64,000 nucleotides of DNA, from positions 124,001-188,000 of the forward strand of contig NZ_JAGINP010000016.1 in NCBI RefSeq assembly GCF_017876155.1. The letters are read 5' to 3'. Source of the DNA: Azospirillum rugosum. Its GTDB lineage: Bacteria; Pseudomonadota; Alphaproteobacteria; Azospirillales; Azospirillaceae. Shown one piece after another: positions 1-8,554 of this stretch. The stretch's first letter is position 1, and each line of letters starts with the position of its first letter. A program made the position numbers and the translations under genes. A model generated the notes under the pieces. That model searched no databases. It worked only from the letters and a program-made list of their open reading frames with translations, and was not told the DNA's origin.

Positions 1-154
1 GAGCGGGGTCCGGGAAGGGTACGGAACGGGAACCGATTATATGGCCCGTAACCCCTCCCCTGTCGAGCGTGGGCTTGTCGGGGAGGCAACTCATAAGCTG
101 GGATATGCCCGGCGAAATGCTTCCACCAGGATCCAGAACTTGGGAACAGGCCAT

Positions 155-179
155 TTTTGGCATTTACAAAATGCCAAAA
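155..179. promoter_or_regulatory. Perfect 25-bp palindrome, candidate toxin-antitoxin operator
   Basis: Two perfect 11-base arms (TTTTGGCATTT and its reverse complement) flank the 3-base spacer ACA. The site is AT-rich in a GC-rich background and lies about 147 bp upstream of the toxin start at 326. HigA-type antitoxins usually bind palindromes in their own promoter, so autoregulation is the natural reading; this is inference. The rest of 1-325 holds no gene I can support. Confidence 0.6.
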
Positions 180-325
180 CCAGCATATTTCTCGTTTGCC
201 ACCCACAATCGTTCCAAGGAGAAGCAGACCAGGATCTGCTGCGCATAGAGCCCCCTTCCAAACCCGGAGACCCACCATGATGCGCCCTACCTTCATTTCT
301 CGCGTCGAGCGAAGAGGAATACACT

Positions 326-706
326 ATGGCTCCCAAAGAGAAGGCTGTTTTATGGGTTTCGAGTGCGCGCGATGATCTTGTCGATTTCCCAATCCCGGTC
401 AAAAGAACGATTGGCTTCGCTGTCCACCTTGCCCAAATCGGCCTGAAGCATGAACAAGCCAAGCCGTTGCAGGGCTTTGGCGGGGCTTCCGTGCTGGAGG
501 TGGTGGAGGATCACCGGGGCGACACCTACCGGGCCGTCTACACGGTGCGGTTCGAGGACGCCGTGATCGTGCTCCACGCTTTTCAAAAGAAGTCCAAACG
601 AGGGATTGCCACGCCCGCCCACGAGATCGACCTGATCCGTAAGCGGCTGAAGCTGGCTGAGGAGTTGTACGCGCAATGGAAGACAGGAAAGCGGAAGCCG
701 AGCTGA
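326..706 (+). CDS. HigB/RelE-like toxin, Gp49-like (DUF891) family
   Basis: 126 residues, the normal size for phage Gp49-like HigB toxins. The family pattern is visible: an N-terminal strand WVSSARDDL, a central YRAVYTVRF strand, then LHAFQKKSKRG followed by a helix of the EIDLIRKRLKLAEE type. Known members are ribosome-dependent mRNA interferases. The ATG is preceded by AGAGGA at a suitable distance. The gene overlaps the antitoxin gene by 31 bases, so the toxin comes first, as in the HigBA order. A 25-bp palindrome lies upstream. Toxicity is inferred from family and context. Confidence 0.85.
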   Translation: MAPKEKAVLWVSSARDDLVDFPIPVKRTIGFAVHLAQIGLKHEQAKPLQGFGGASVLEVVEDHRGDTYRAVYTVRFEDAVIVLHAFQKKSKRGIATPAHEIDLIRKRLKLAEELYAQWKTGKRKPS

Positions 707-1020
707 CGCTCGTCGAGGGAAGCGGCAACGTCTTCGCGGATTTGGGCATCGCCGATGCCGAAGAGTCCATGGCGAAGGCGCGGCTGGCCGGGCAGATCGC
801 GCTGGCGATTCGCGACCTTGACCTGACGCAGAAGCAGGCGGCGGAGCGCATGGGGCTGGACCAGCCCAAGGTATCCGCGCTAATGCGCGGGAAGCTGGCC
901 GGCTTCTCGATCGAGCGGCTGGTGCGTGGGCTGGTGGCGCTGGATCGCGACGTGGAGATCACCGTCCGGCCGAAGCCGGAGTCGCGAGATCATGCGCGGG
1001 TCGTGGTGGTGGAGCGGTAG
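676..1020 (+). CDS. HigA-like antitoxin, XRE helix-turn-helix
   Basis: 114 residues. It begins within the toxin gene and carries the HTH_37-type block: SGNVFADLGIADAEE, then LTQKQAAERMGLDQPKVS as the helix-turn-helix, then RGKLAGFSIERLVRGL. This is the usual partner of Gp49-like toxins and should neutralise the toxin and repress the operon. The short basic tail after EITVRPKPES is not informative. An incomplete copy of the dispersed GC-rich intergenic element follows the stop. Confidence 0.88.
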   Translation: MEDRKAEAELTLVEGSGNVFADLGIADAEESMAKARLAGQIALAIRDLDLTQKQAAERMGLDQPKVSALMRGKLAGFSIERLVRGLVALDRDVEITVRPKPESRDHARVVVVER

Positions 1021-1036
1021 GCACTGGATTGCCCCC

Positions 1037-1076
1037 TCCCCGGCCCTCCCCCGCTTCGCAGGGGAGGGAGAGAGGA
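1037..1076. repeat. Half copy of dispersed paired-hairpin element (class II arm)
   Basis: CCCCTCCCCGGCCCTCCCCC followed by CGCTTCGC and GGGGAGGGAG folds as one hairpin. It closely matches the left arm of the longer elements at 29264 and 33483. It sits between the convergent antitoxin and ilvE genes and may help end both transcripts. Confidence 0.5.
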
Positions 1077-1088
1077 GCGCGGTAGCGC

Positions 1089-1961
1089 TTACCCGCGCAC
1101 CAGCGCGTCGTAATCCTTCACCAGAGCCTCGCATACCGGGCCCGGGGTGAAGCTGTGGTCGCCGATCTGGCCGACGGGGGTGACCTCGGCGGCGGTGCCC
1201 GTTAGGAAGACCTCCTGGGTGTTGGCCAGTTCGTCCGGCTGGATGTGGCGTTCGATCACCTCGATGCCGCGCTTCCGTGCGAGATCGATCACCGTGCGAC
1301 GGGTGATGCCGTCCAGGAAGCAGTCGGGCTTGGGCGTGTGGATCTTGCCGTCCATCACCAGGAACAGGTTGGCGCCGGTCGCCTCCGCCAGGTAGCCGCG
1401 GTAGTCCAGCATCAGCGCGTCCTGGTAGCCCTTGGCCTCCGCCTCGTGCTTCGACAGGGTGCAGATCATGTAGAGGCCGGCGGCCTTCGAGGCGGTCGGG
1501 GCGGTGTCCGGGGCCGGGCGGCGCCACGGGGCCCAGGTCAGCTTGATGCCGGCCATCTTCGCTTCCGGGCTGAAATAGCTCGGCCACTGCCAGACGGCGA
1601 TGGCAACGTGGATCCGGCTGTCCTGCGCGGCCACACCCATCATCTCGCTGCCGCGCCACGCCACCGGGCGGACGTAGGCGTCGGTGAAGCCCATCGCCTT
1701 CACGGTCTCGTTCGTCGCCGCGTCGATCTCCGCCACCGAATAGGGCAGATCGAATCCCAGGATGCGGGCGGACGCCGCCAGACGCTCGCTGTGCTCCGTC
1801 AGTTTGAAGACCTTGCCGTTGTAGACGCGTTCGCCCTCGAAGACGCAGCTGGCGTAATGCAGGCCGTGCGTCAGGACGTGCAGGTTCGCCTCGCGCCACG
1901 GGACCAGCGCGCCGTCGTACCAGATCACGCCGTCACGGTCGTCGAAGGGAAGGATGGACAT
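1089..1961 (-). CDS. ilvE: Branched-chain amino acid aminotransferase
   Basis: 290 residues, fold-type IV PLP enzyme that makes the last transfer in valine, leucine and isoleucine synthesis. The PLP lysine is K159 within TASKAAGLYM. YGDGALVPW-like residues (WYDGALVPW) and RVYNGKVFKL lie at the N-terminus, and the phosphate-binding segment DYRGYLAEATGANLF follows. It is divergent from a MarR-family gene, a pairing common in alphaproteobacteria. ilvD, another enzyme of the pathway, lies at 16334 but is not linked in an operon. Confidence 0.95.
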   Translation of the reverse strand: MSILPFDDRDGVIWYDGALVPWREANLHVLTHGLHYASCVFEGERVYNGKVFKLTEHSERLAASARILGFDLPYSVAEIDAATNETVKAMGFTDAYVRPVAWRGSEMMGVAAQDSRIHVAIAVWQWPSYFSPEAKMAGIKLTWAPWRRPAPDTAPTASKAAGLYMICTLSKHEAEAKGYQDALMLDYRGYLAEATGANLFLVMDGKIHTPKPDCFLDGITRRTVIDLARKRGIEVIERHIQPDELANTQEVFLTGTAAEVTPVGQIGDHSFTPGPVCEALVKDYDALVRG

Positions 1962-2134
1962 GGGTGTTTCCTGCGTGGCTTTGGCCCCGCGGTGGGAAAA
2001 ATTCCTCCGGGAGATTTTGGCCCGGAAATTTTACCACGGGGAATTTGTTGAGCGTTTCCCTTGTTTAAGGGCGTTTGTTCGTTTATGTCTGTGTGACTGA
2101 CCCATTTGTAACGATTTGCACCGATCACGTCAAC

Positions 2135-2647
2135 ATGGCTGACATAAAAGCAGGCGTGAACCAGCTGTTCCTCCGCGAGGAGGAGCTGCGGACGGGGATG
2201 GAACTCCTGTTCTACGCCTACCGGGAATTCACGGCGGAGCCGGACGAGATTCTGGCGGAGATCGGTTTCGGCCGGGCGCACCACCGCGTCATCTATTTCG
2301 TCGGGCGCTACCCGAAGATCACCGTGTCGGAGCTGCTGGCGATCCTGAAGATCACGAAGCAGAGCCTGTCGCGCGTGCTGGGGGAACTGGTCCGGCAGGA
2401 ATACATCCTGCAGCAGACGGGCGTGCGCGACCGCCGGCAACGGCTTCTTGAGCTGACGGACAAGGGCGTGGAGCTGGAACGGCTGCTGTCGGAAACGCAG
2501 CGGCAGCGGATCGCCCGCGCCTATCGCATGGCGGGAGCCGAGGCGGTGGAAGGCTTCCGCAAGGTCATGCTGGGGATGATGGACGAAGAGGACCGGGCGA
2601 AGTTCGCGCCGCCGGTGCCGGCCCGGCTCGCCGCCGTGAAGCGGTAG
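2135..2647 (+). CDS. MarR-family regulator (PetP-like)
   Basis: 170 residues from the ATG at 2135. An upstream in-frame start at 2075 would add 20 residues from an AT-rich leader and is less likely. A winged helix is visible: ITVSELLAILKITKQSLSRV as the helix-turn-helix and GVRDRRQRLLELTDKG as the wing. The length and position next to ilvE resemble PetP of Rhodobacter and relatives, which is usually near PetR; a PetR-like regulator lies 3.7 kb downstream at 6320. The identification as PetP is inference. The target may be the divergent ilvE. Confidence 0.8.
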   Translation: MADIKAGVNQLFLREEELRTGMELLFYAYREFTAEPDEILAEIGFGRAHHRVIYFVGRYPKITVSELLAILKITKQSLSRVLGELVRQEYILQQTGVRDRRQRLLELTDKGVELERLLSETQRQRIARAYRMAGAEAVEGFRKVMLGMMDEEDRAKFAPPVPARLAAVKR

Positions 2648-2682
2648 GAACCAGGCGCGGCCCGCGTGACGCGCCCCGGACG

Positions 2683-2952
2683 CTAGTCGTTGTTGTTCGG
2701 GGCGGCCGCGTTGGACGCGTCGCCCGTCGACGCATCGCCGGCCGGGGCTTCACCGTTCGGAGCGGCGGGCGCGCCCGCCGCCTCGTCCTTGCCGGCCGCG
2801 GGCGCGCCACGGCGGCGGAAAGAGGTCCTTTTGTAAACCACGCTGTCGGAGGACCCCGGCGGGCACTGAACGATCTTGCCCCCCTTCGCGAGGAACTCGC
2901 GGGTCATGGAGTCGATCTCATTCCGATCCGCGCTGCGGTTATCGGATGCCAT
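2683..2952 (-). CDS. Small hypothetical protein with conserved N-terminal block
   Basis: 89 residues. The start is fixed by a perfect AGGAGG five bases upstream of the ATG at 2952. The N-terminal half (SMTREFLAKGGKIVQCPPGS then VVYKRTSFRRRG) looks conserved and folded. The C-terminal 40 residues are low-complexity Ala/Gly/Pro/Asn and likely disordered. No function recognised. Basic residues and one cysteine suggest a possible nucleic-acid role, which is only a guess. It is convergent with the MarR gene. A 14-bp tandem duplication lies just upstream. Confidence 0.7.
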   Translation of the reverse strand: MASDNRSADRNEIDSMTREFLAKGGKIVQCPPGSSDSVVYKRTSFRRRGAPAAGKDEAAGAPAAPNGEAPAGDASTGDASNAAAPNNND

Positions 2953-2998
2953 GCATGCCTCCTGCGATCGTGATCGGCCCTTTTTGGATCGGAGCGCC

Positions 2999-3026
2999 GG
3001 ATCCATGCGCTGGGATCCATGCGCTG
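2999..3026. repeat. 14-bp perfect tandem duplication
   Basis: GGATCCATGCGCTG occurs twice without a gap, between the cold-shock gene and the small protein gene that follows it on the minus strand. It falls in the probable promoter or leader of the 2683-2952 gene. It may be a recent slippage product. Confidence 0.8.
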
Positions 3027-3098
3027 GACTGCGGCGACAAAAAAGGGCGCTTCCTGGACGTGCGGCTTTGGAAATGCCGGATTCGGAAAAGCCTTCGT

Positions 3099-3308
3099 TC
3101 AAACGGCCTTCAGGTTCGCCGCCGCGCTCTTGCCCTTCTTCGGGTCGCGCTGCAGCTCGTAGGACAGCTTCTGGCCTTCGTGGACGTTGCCGATGCCCGA
3201 CCGCTCGACGGCGGAGATGTGGAGGAACACGTCCTCCGTGCCGTCTTCCGGCTGGATGAAGCCGTAGCCCTTGGTGGTGTTGAACCATTTGACGGTTCCG
3301 ATAGCCAT
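3099..3308 (-). CDS. cspA: Cold-shock domain protein
   Basis: 69 residues, full length for a CspA-type single OB-fold protein. RNP1 (KGYGFIQ) and RNP2 (DVFLHIS) are intact, preceded by GTVKWFN. It binds single-stranded RNA and DNA and acts as an RNA chaperone in the cytoplasm. The gap of 293 bases to the divergent kinase gene leaves room for the long 5' leader typical of csp mRNAs. Longer in-frame starts exist upstream but would add unrelated sequence, so MAIGTVKW is the start. Confidence 0.95.
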   Translation of the reverse strand: MAIGTVKWFNTTKGYGFIQPEDGTEDVFLHISAVERSGIGNVHEGQKLSYELQRDPKKGKSAAANLKAV

Positions 3309-3601
3309 CTGGCAGTTCCTTGGACGCAAGTTGCCCACGGCAGACCTGCCGCGGGCATCAAATCCCGAGGGGGGACCAAACGCAGAACCCTGCACGCGGA
3401 CCGCATTCCCAGAAATTCGACTCCTTAGACGTGGGGTTTGCGGGGCCTGGATGCAACCCAACCCCTTGGCCCGTCCGGTTAAGACCGGCACGCCGGAACG
3501 GCAGGACGGGGTAGCCAAGCCTGCCCAATGGCCGAATTGTGCGCCTTGCGGACGATACCCCATAGTTTCCGCCACCATGAACGTGCGAGGGAGGCGAAGG
3601 C

Positions 3602-5821
3602 GTGCAGCGTGCCCATCTCGTGGCTGCCTTCCTGGCCTTCGCCGCCCTGTGCGTCGGCGGGTCGGCGCTGTCGGTCTGGCATGACCGCACCGCCACGCTG
3701 GACCAGGCGCAACGGGAGATCGCCGCCACCGCGCAGCTTCTGGACGAGCACGCCAACCGGGTCTTCGAATCGGGCGACACGCTGCTGCAACTGTTCACGG
3801 CCGTCGTGGCAGGGTGGGACCTGACCGACCCCGACGAGGAACGGCGGGTGTGGGAGACGCTGCGCGCGCGCATCGACCGGATGCCGCAGCTGGACGCCGT
3901 CCGGGTGGTGGACGCCGAAGGGCGGACCGTCCTGGACAGCGCGCGGCCGCCCGGGACCGCCCACGCGCGCGCGCCGGCCCCAGCCCTGGCCCCGTTGGAT
4001 CGGGACACCGTCCAACGCTCCATCCTGGCGCACCGCGTCGGCGGCCTGCGCGTCGGGACGGCCATGGGAGAGGCCGACGGCGCCCGCGACCGCTTCACGA
4101 TCAGCCGCGCCTTGCACAACGCTGACGGCCAGGTCCGCGCAGTCGTCGTGCTGGCGATCCGCGGCAGCTATTTCTCCCGGATCTACGGGCAGACCGGGTG
4201 GGGCACCGGCGCGCGCCTCGCCCTGTTCACCGCGGCGCGGGAGCGGCTTGCCGAATGGCCGCCGGACGGGACGGTGGAGCCCCCGGTCGCCGCCTGGCCG
4301 CAGCCCTGGGATCCGCCGGACACGCCGGCCATGCCCGACGGCACCCACCTGACCGCCGCCCGCCAGCTCGACCCCTACCCCGTCGTCGTCGTGGCAAGCC
4401 GGCCGCTGCACGAGATCCTGGCCGGCTGGCGGGAACGCGCCGCCTGGGCCGGGGCCATCACCGGCGGCGTCCTGGCCGGCACGGGCCTGCTGTTCCTCTA
4501 TGCCCTGTCCGGCATCCGGCGCGAGGAGGCGGTGCGCGCCGAGCTGGTCCGCGCCAACCTGAGCCTGGACGAGCGCGTCCGCCGCCGCACGGCGGAGCTG
4601 GAGGGGGCGCTGCGCGCGGCCGAAACCGCCAATCTCGCCAAGATGAAGGTGCTGGCCACCGTCAGCCACGACCTGCGGCAGCCGCTCCAGGGGCTGGCGG
4701 CCTTCCACGACCTGCTGCTGAAGGATTCGCCGAACCCCGACCTGCACCGGCTGGGCCGCATGGCGTCGGCCTCGCTCCAGGCCGGGCAGAGGCTGCTCGA
4801 CGACCTGCTGACCCTGTCGCGGCTGGAGGCCGGGGTGGTCCCGGTGGAGGAGGCCGACTTCGCCGTCGGGCCGCTTCTGGAACAGCTGGCGGCCGAGCTG
4901 GCGGCGGAGGCGGCGGGCAAGGGCCTGCGGCTGCGGGTCGTCCCGACCACCGCCCGGGTGCGCAGCGACCCCGCGCGGTTGCAGCCGATCCTGCGGAACC
5001 TGCTGTCCAACGCGGTGAAGTACACCATCAGTGGCGGCATCGTCGTCGGCGTGCGCCGGCGGGGCGACCATGTGCGGGTGGAGGTCTGGGACAGTGGCCA
5101 GGGCATCCCCCAGGCCGAACTGGGGACCATCTGGGAGGAGTTCTACCAGATCGGCAACCCGGCCCGGGACGGGTCGCGCGGCGCGGGGCTGGGCCTGTCG
5201 ATCGTGGACCGCACGGCGCGCCTGCTGAACCATCCGCTGGACGTGCGGTCGCGCCCCGGCCGCGGGTCCGTGTTCACGGTCACGCTGCCGCGCGCCGAGC
5301 CCGCAGGCCGGGGCGGGCTGGTGGATGACAGGGCTGCGGATGTGGCGGCGGAGCCGGCGCCGGCGCCGGTGCTGGTCCTCCCCGTGGGAACGGCGCCCAC
5401 GGCCGCGGCCCGGGCGGCGACGTCCGCCGGGCGGCTCGGCGGGCGGGTGATCCTGATTGTCGAGGACGACCCGTTGCAGCGCAGTTCCCTGACCCTGCTG
5501 CTGGAACAGGCCGGCGCCGTCGTGGTGGCCGCTGACAGCTTCGACGCCGCGCTGGCCATGACGCGGGCGGCCGTGAACGCGCCGTCGGCGATCCTCAGCG
5601 ACTATCGCCTGCCGGGCGGCACGGACGGGCTGAGCGGGATCGAACGGCTGCGCGCCACGCTGGGCACCGGCCTGCCGGCCGTCCTGCTGACCGGGGAACT
5701 GTCGGCCGAACTTGCCCGCGCCGCTGAGGGCGCCCGCTGCACGGTGCTGACCAAGCCGGCCCAACCCGCGCGAATCCTCGCCACCCTGGCCGAGCTGACC
5801 ACCGCCGAGGCCGCGGCGTGA
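3602..5821 (+). CDS. Membrane hybrid sensor histidine kinase / response regulator
   Basis: 739 residues from a GTG start. Order: membrane segment about 4-22; periplasmic Cache-like sensor about 30-275; second membrane segment about 279-302; coiled linker; HisKA with H356 in SHDLRQPLQG; HATPase with NLLSNAVKY, WDSGQGIP and GAGLGLSIV; a Pro/Ala linker; and a C-terminal receiver with acidic pair VEDDP, acceptor D667 in LSDYRLPGG and the late Lys in LTKPAQ. The LRQPL form of the H-box marks the LRQ-type hybrid kinases. No cognate output gene is adjacent, since the OmpR-type regulator at 6320 has its own kinase. The ligand is unknown. Confidence 0.9.
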   Translation: MQRAHLVAAFLAFAALCVGGSALSVWHDRTATLDQAQREIAATAQLLDEHANRVFESGDTLLQLFTAVVAGWDLTDPDEERRVWETLRARIDRMPQLDAVRVVDAEGRTVLDSARPPGTAHARAPAPALAPLDRDTVQRSILAHRVGGLRVGTAMGEADGARDRFTISRALHNADGQVRAVVVLAIRGSYFSRIYGQTGWGTGARLALFTAARERLAEWPPDGTVEPPVAAWPQPWDPPDTPAMPDGTHLTAARQLDPYPVVVVASRPLHEILAGWRERAAWAGAITGGVLAGTGLLFLYALSGIRREEAVRAELVRANLSLDERVRRRTAELEGALRAAETANLAKMKVLATVSHDLRQPLQGLAAFHDLLLKDSPNPDLHRLGRMASASLQAGQRLLDDLLTLSRLEAGVVPVEEADFAVGPLLEQLAAELAAEAAGKGLRLRVVPTTARVRSDPARLQPILRNLLSNAVKYTISGGIVVGVRRRGDHVRVEVWDSGQGIPQAELGTIWEEFYQIGNPARDGSRGAGLGLSIVDRTARLLNHPLDVRSRPGRGSVFTVTLPRAEPAGRGGLVDDRAADVAAEPAPAPVLVLPVGTAPTAAARAATSAGRLGGRVILIVEDDPLQRSSLTLLLEQAGAVVVAADSFDAALAMTRAAVNAPSAILSDYRLPGGTDGLSGIERLRATLGTGLPAVLLTGELSAELARAAEGARCTVLTKPAQPARILATLAELTTAEAAA

Positions 5822-5928
5822 GGTCACCGTGGACAACGCCTGATGGCGGTTGTCCTTCCGCCACCCTTTCGCTACCGTTGTTCCGTGATCCGCCGCGCGC
5901 CGCGGCGCTGTGACGGAGGCGGTTGGTG

Positions 5929-6243
5929 ATGGGCGGACGCGGATTGGTCGGGCTTTTCGTGGCGATGGCCGTTGTCTTGGGCGCCGCGCCGCTCCTCGCC
6001 CAGACGACGCCCCCGCCGCAGCCTCATCCTCCCGGGGGCCATCCGCCGCCGCCCCAGGCCTATGAGGACTGCCGCGGCCGGAAGGCCGGGGAGACCGTCC
6101 AGCACACGACCCCGCGGGGCCGGGTGCCCGCCACCTGCGAGCCGTCGCCGGAGGGGCTGGTCGCACGCCCCCACCACCCGCCGCCGCCCGCATCCCCGCC
6201 ACCGCCCCCGCCACCCGCGCCTCCACCCGCGCCGCGCGGCTGA
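5929..6243 (+). CDS. Small secreted proline-rich protein
   Basis: 104 residues with a signal peptide ending near PLLAQT. After a Pro/His stretch comes a compact motif, EDCRGRKAGETVQHTTPRGR to ATCEP, with two cysteines. This pattern is seen in many small exported proteins of alphaproteobacteria. The tail is almost pure proline. TTG 5923 and GTG 5926 lie in frame just ahead of the ATG behind one GGAGG, so the exact start is open by two codons. Function unknown. Confidence 0.65.
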   Translation: MGGRGLVGLFVAMAVVLGAAPLLAQTTPPPQPHPPGGHPPPPQAYEDCRGRKAGETVQHTTPRGRVPATCEPSPEGLVARPHHPPPPASPPPPPPPAPPPAPRG

Positions 6244-6319
6244 GGCCGCCACCGGCGGATGGTGCGGCGCGCGCGGGCGCGCGATGGTGTAGCGCGCGCG
6301 GGCGCGCTATAGTCGCGCC

Positions 6320-7015
6320 ATGACCGAAGACCAGCCCCACATCCTGGTTGTCGATGACGACACCCGCCTGCGCGAGCTGCTGCGCAAATACCTGGCCGGC
6401 AACGGCTTCCTGGTGAGCACCGCGAAGGACGCCGCCGACGCGCGGGCCAAGCTGGGCGGGCTTTCCTTCGACCTGCTGGTGCTCGACATCATGATGCCGG
6501 GAGAGACCGGGCTGGAGCTGACCGAGTCGCTGCGCCGGGACCGCGACATGCCCATCCTGCTGCTGACCGCGCGCGGCGAGCCGGACGACCGCATCGCCGG
6601 GCTGGAGGCCGGGGCCGACGACTACCTCGCCAAGCCCTTCAACCCGCGGGAACTTCTGCTGCGCATCAACTCCATCCTGCGCCGGCAGGCCAGCCGCCCG
6701 CCGGAGCCGGTGCCGCCGCAGCCGGTGAAGCTCGGCCCCATGATCTATTTCCCGGACCGCGACGAACTGCGCGCCGGCGAGGAGGTGATCCGCCTGACCA
6801 CGGCGGAGGCCAGCCTGCTGCGCATCCTCGCCGCGTCGCCCGGCACCACCTTCTCGCGCGAGGAGCTGACCGAGCGCAGCAAGGTCGCCGGCAACGCCCG
6901 CACCATCGACGTGCAGGTGACCCGGCTGCGCCGCAAGATCGAGCCGGACCCGCGCGAGCCGCGCTATCTGCACACCGTGCGCGGCGAGGGTTACGTGCTG
7001 CGCCCGGATCCGTAA
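6320..7015 (+). CDS. petR: OmpR-family response regulator (PetR-like)
   Basis: 231 residues. The receiver domain has VVDDD, phospho-acceptor D56 in LVLDIMMPG, T in LLLTARG and K in LAKPFNP. The C-terminal winged helix spans about 130-229 with TFSREELTERS and DVQVTRLRRKIEPDPREPRY. The N-terminal sequence is strongly PetR-like. It is followed after 17 bases by its likely kinase. The 40 bases before the ATG contain a repeated GCGCGCGGGCGCGC pattern. Confidence 0.9.
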   Translation: MTEDQPHILVVDDDTRLRELLRKYLAGNGFLVSTAKDAADARAKLGGLSFDLLVLDIMMPGETGLELTESLRRDRDMPILLLTARGEPDDRIAGLEAGADDYLAKPFNPRELLLRINSILRRQASRPPEPVPPQPVKLGPMIYFPDRDELRAGEEVIRLTTAEASLLRILAASPGTTFSREELTERSKVAGNARTIDVQVTRLRRKIEPDPREPRYLHTVRGEGYVLRPDP

Positions 7016-7032
7016 GGAAAGAGGACGTTTCC

Positions 7033-8394
7033 ATGACCGCCGACGCCGCCGCGGGTCCAGCCCCCCTGCCGAAACGGGAGCGGACGGGCTTCCTGAAGCG
7101 ATTCCTGCCGCGCACGCTGTTCGGACGGTCGCTGGTCATCATCGTCACGCCGGTCATCCTGGCCCAGGCGGTGGCGACCTGGATCTTCTACGACCGCCAC
7201 TGGGACACCATGACGAACCGGCTGGCCTTCGCGGTCGCCGGCGACATCGCCATGGTCATTTCCGTGCTGGAGCACGACCCGACCCCGGAGGGGCGGAACT
7301 GGATGCTGGCCAACACCGCGCGCAGCACCGACCTGATCGTGACGCTGGAGCCCGGCAACACCCTGCCCGAACAGCGGCCGCAGCTGCGCGGCCTGCTGGA
7401 GCGCACGCTGGGCAAGGCGCTGGACGAGCGGGTGCACCGGCCCTTCGCCATCAACACCCGCGTCGCCCACGAATGGTACGAGATCCGCGTGCAGATGCCC
7501 GACGGCGTGCTGTCGGTCATGTCGCCGGAGCGGCGGCTGTTCAGCCCGACCAGCTACATCTTCATCCTGTGGATGGTCGGCTCGGCGCTGGTGCTGTTCA
7601 CGGTGGCGATCATCTTCATGCGCAACCAGATCCGGCCGATCAAGCGGCTGGCCGCCGCCGCGGACGCGCTGGGCAAGGGGCGCGACGTGGCGAACTTCAA
7701 GCCGGAGGGCGCCACGGAGGTGCGGCAGGCCGCCGCCGCCTTCCTGAAGATGCGCGAGCGCATCCACCGCCAGATCACCCAGCGGACGGAGATGCTGGCC
7801 GGCGTCAGCCACGACCTGCGCACGCCGCTGACGCGCATGAAGCTGGCGCTGGACATGCTGGGCGACGGGCCGGAGGTCGAGGAGCTGATGACCGACGTCG
7901 CCGAAATGGAAACGATGATCGAAGGCTACCTGGCCTTCGCCCGCGGCGAGGGGACGGAGGCGGTCGCCCCCACCGACCTGACACGCATCCTGAACGAGAC
8001 GGTCGCCGGCGCCCGCCGCGAGGGGGCGGAGGTGCTGCTGGAGACGGAAGCGGACATGACGCTGCCGCTGCGCCCCAACGCCATGCGGCGCTGCCTCGCC
8101 AACCTGCTGTCCAACGCCCGCCGCCACGGCGCCCGCATCTGGGTGCAGGCGGAGCGGCGCGGCGCCAGCATCGAGATCCTGGTGGACGACGACGGGCCGG
8201 GCATCCCCAAGGGATCGCGCGAGGACGTGTTCAAGCCCTTCTTCCGCCTGGACAGCTCGCGCAACCAGGCGACGGGCGGCGCCGGCCTGGGCCTGACCAT
8301 CGCCCGCGACGTGGTGCGCAGCCACGGCGGCGACGTCACGCTGAGCGACAGCCCCCACGGCGGCCTGCGCGTGCTGATCCGCCTGCCGGTGTGA
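7033..8394 (+). CDS. EnvZ-like sensor histidine kinase
   Basis: 453 residues. Membrane segments lie at about 37-58 and 174-196 and enclose a periplasmic domain of about 115 residues. A HAMP domain follows (RNQIRPIKRLAAAAD), then HisKA with H260 in GVSHDLRTPLTRMK and HATPase with NLLSNARRHG, DDDGPGIP and GGAGLGLTIA. It is cotranscribed with the OmpR-type regulator just upstream and should phosphorylate it. The signal is unknown; EnvZ relatives sense envelope or osmotic state. Confidence 0.92.
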   Translation: MTADAAAGPAPLPKRERTGFLKRFLPRTLFGRSLVIIVTPVILAQAVATWIFYDRHWDTMTNRLAFAVAGDIAMVISVLEHDPTPEGRNWMLANTARSTDLIVTLEPGNTLPEQRPQLRGLLERTLGKALDERVHRPFAINTRVAHEWYEIRVQMPDGVLSVMSPERRLFSPTSYIFILWMVGSALVLFTVAIIFMRNQIRPIKRLAAAADALGKGRDVANFKPEGATEVRQAAAAFLKMRERIHRQITQRTEMLAGVSHDLRTPLTRMKLALDMLGDGPEVEELMTDVAEMETMIEGYLAFARGEGTEAVAPTDLTRILNETVAGARREGAEVLLETEADMTLPLRPNAMRRCLANLLSNARRHGARIWVQAERRGASIEILVDDDGPGIPKGSREDVFKPFFRLDSSRNQATGGAGLGLTIARDVVRSHGGDVTLSDSPHGGLRVLIRLPV

Positions 8395-8419
8395 GGGGAT
8401 GAGATGAGCGCTGGGAGTT

Positions 8420-8526
8420 GAGCCCCCACCCTAACCCTCCCCCACCTTCGGCGAGGGAGGGGACTGCCGCCGCTCCGACGCTTAACTCCTCCCCCCGCGA
8501 AGTGGGGGGAGGTCGGGAGGGGGGCC
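8420..8526. repeat. Dispersed paired-hairpin element, class III
   Basis: CCCCCACCCTAACCCTCCCC, a hairpin loop with TTCG, GGGAGGGGA, a short core, then a second hairpin CTCCCCCC-GCGAAG-GGGGGGAG and GGGAGGGGGGCCCAA. It shares arms and spacing with the copy at 43272. It lies between the convergent kinase and csaA genes and could act as a two-way terminator. Confidence 0.75.
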
Positions 8527-8554
8527 CAATTCAACCACGCTCCCGATCCGCCGC

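Noticed and set aside
41..280. 79-residue frame at the window start
   Set aside because: Crosses the 25-bp palindrome, has no ribosome site and no recognisable features.
3479..6973. 1164-residue open frame on the minus strand
   Set aside because: It is antisense to the hybrid kinase and PetR-like genes, which have complete conserved motifs. Its Arg/Ala/Gly/Gln-rich composition is typical of a high-GC shadow.
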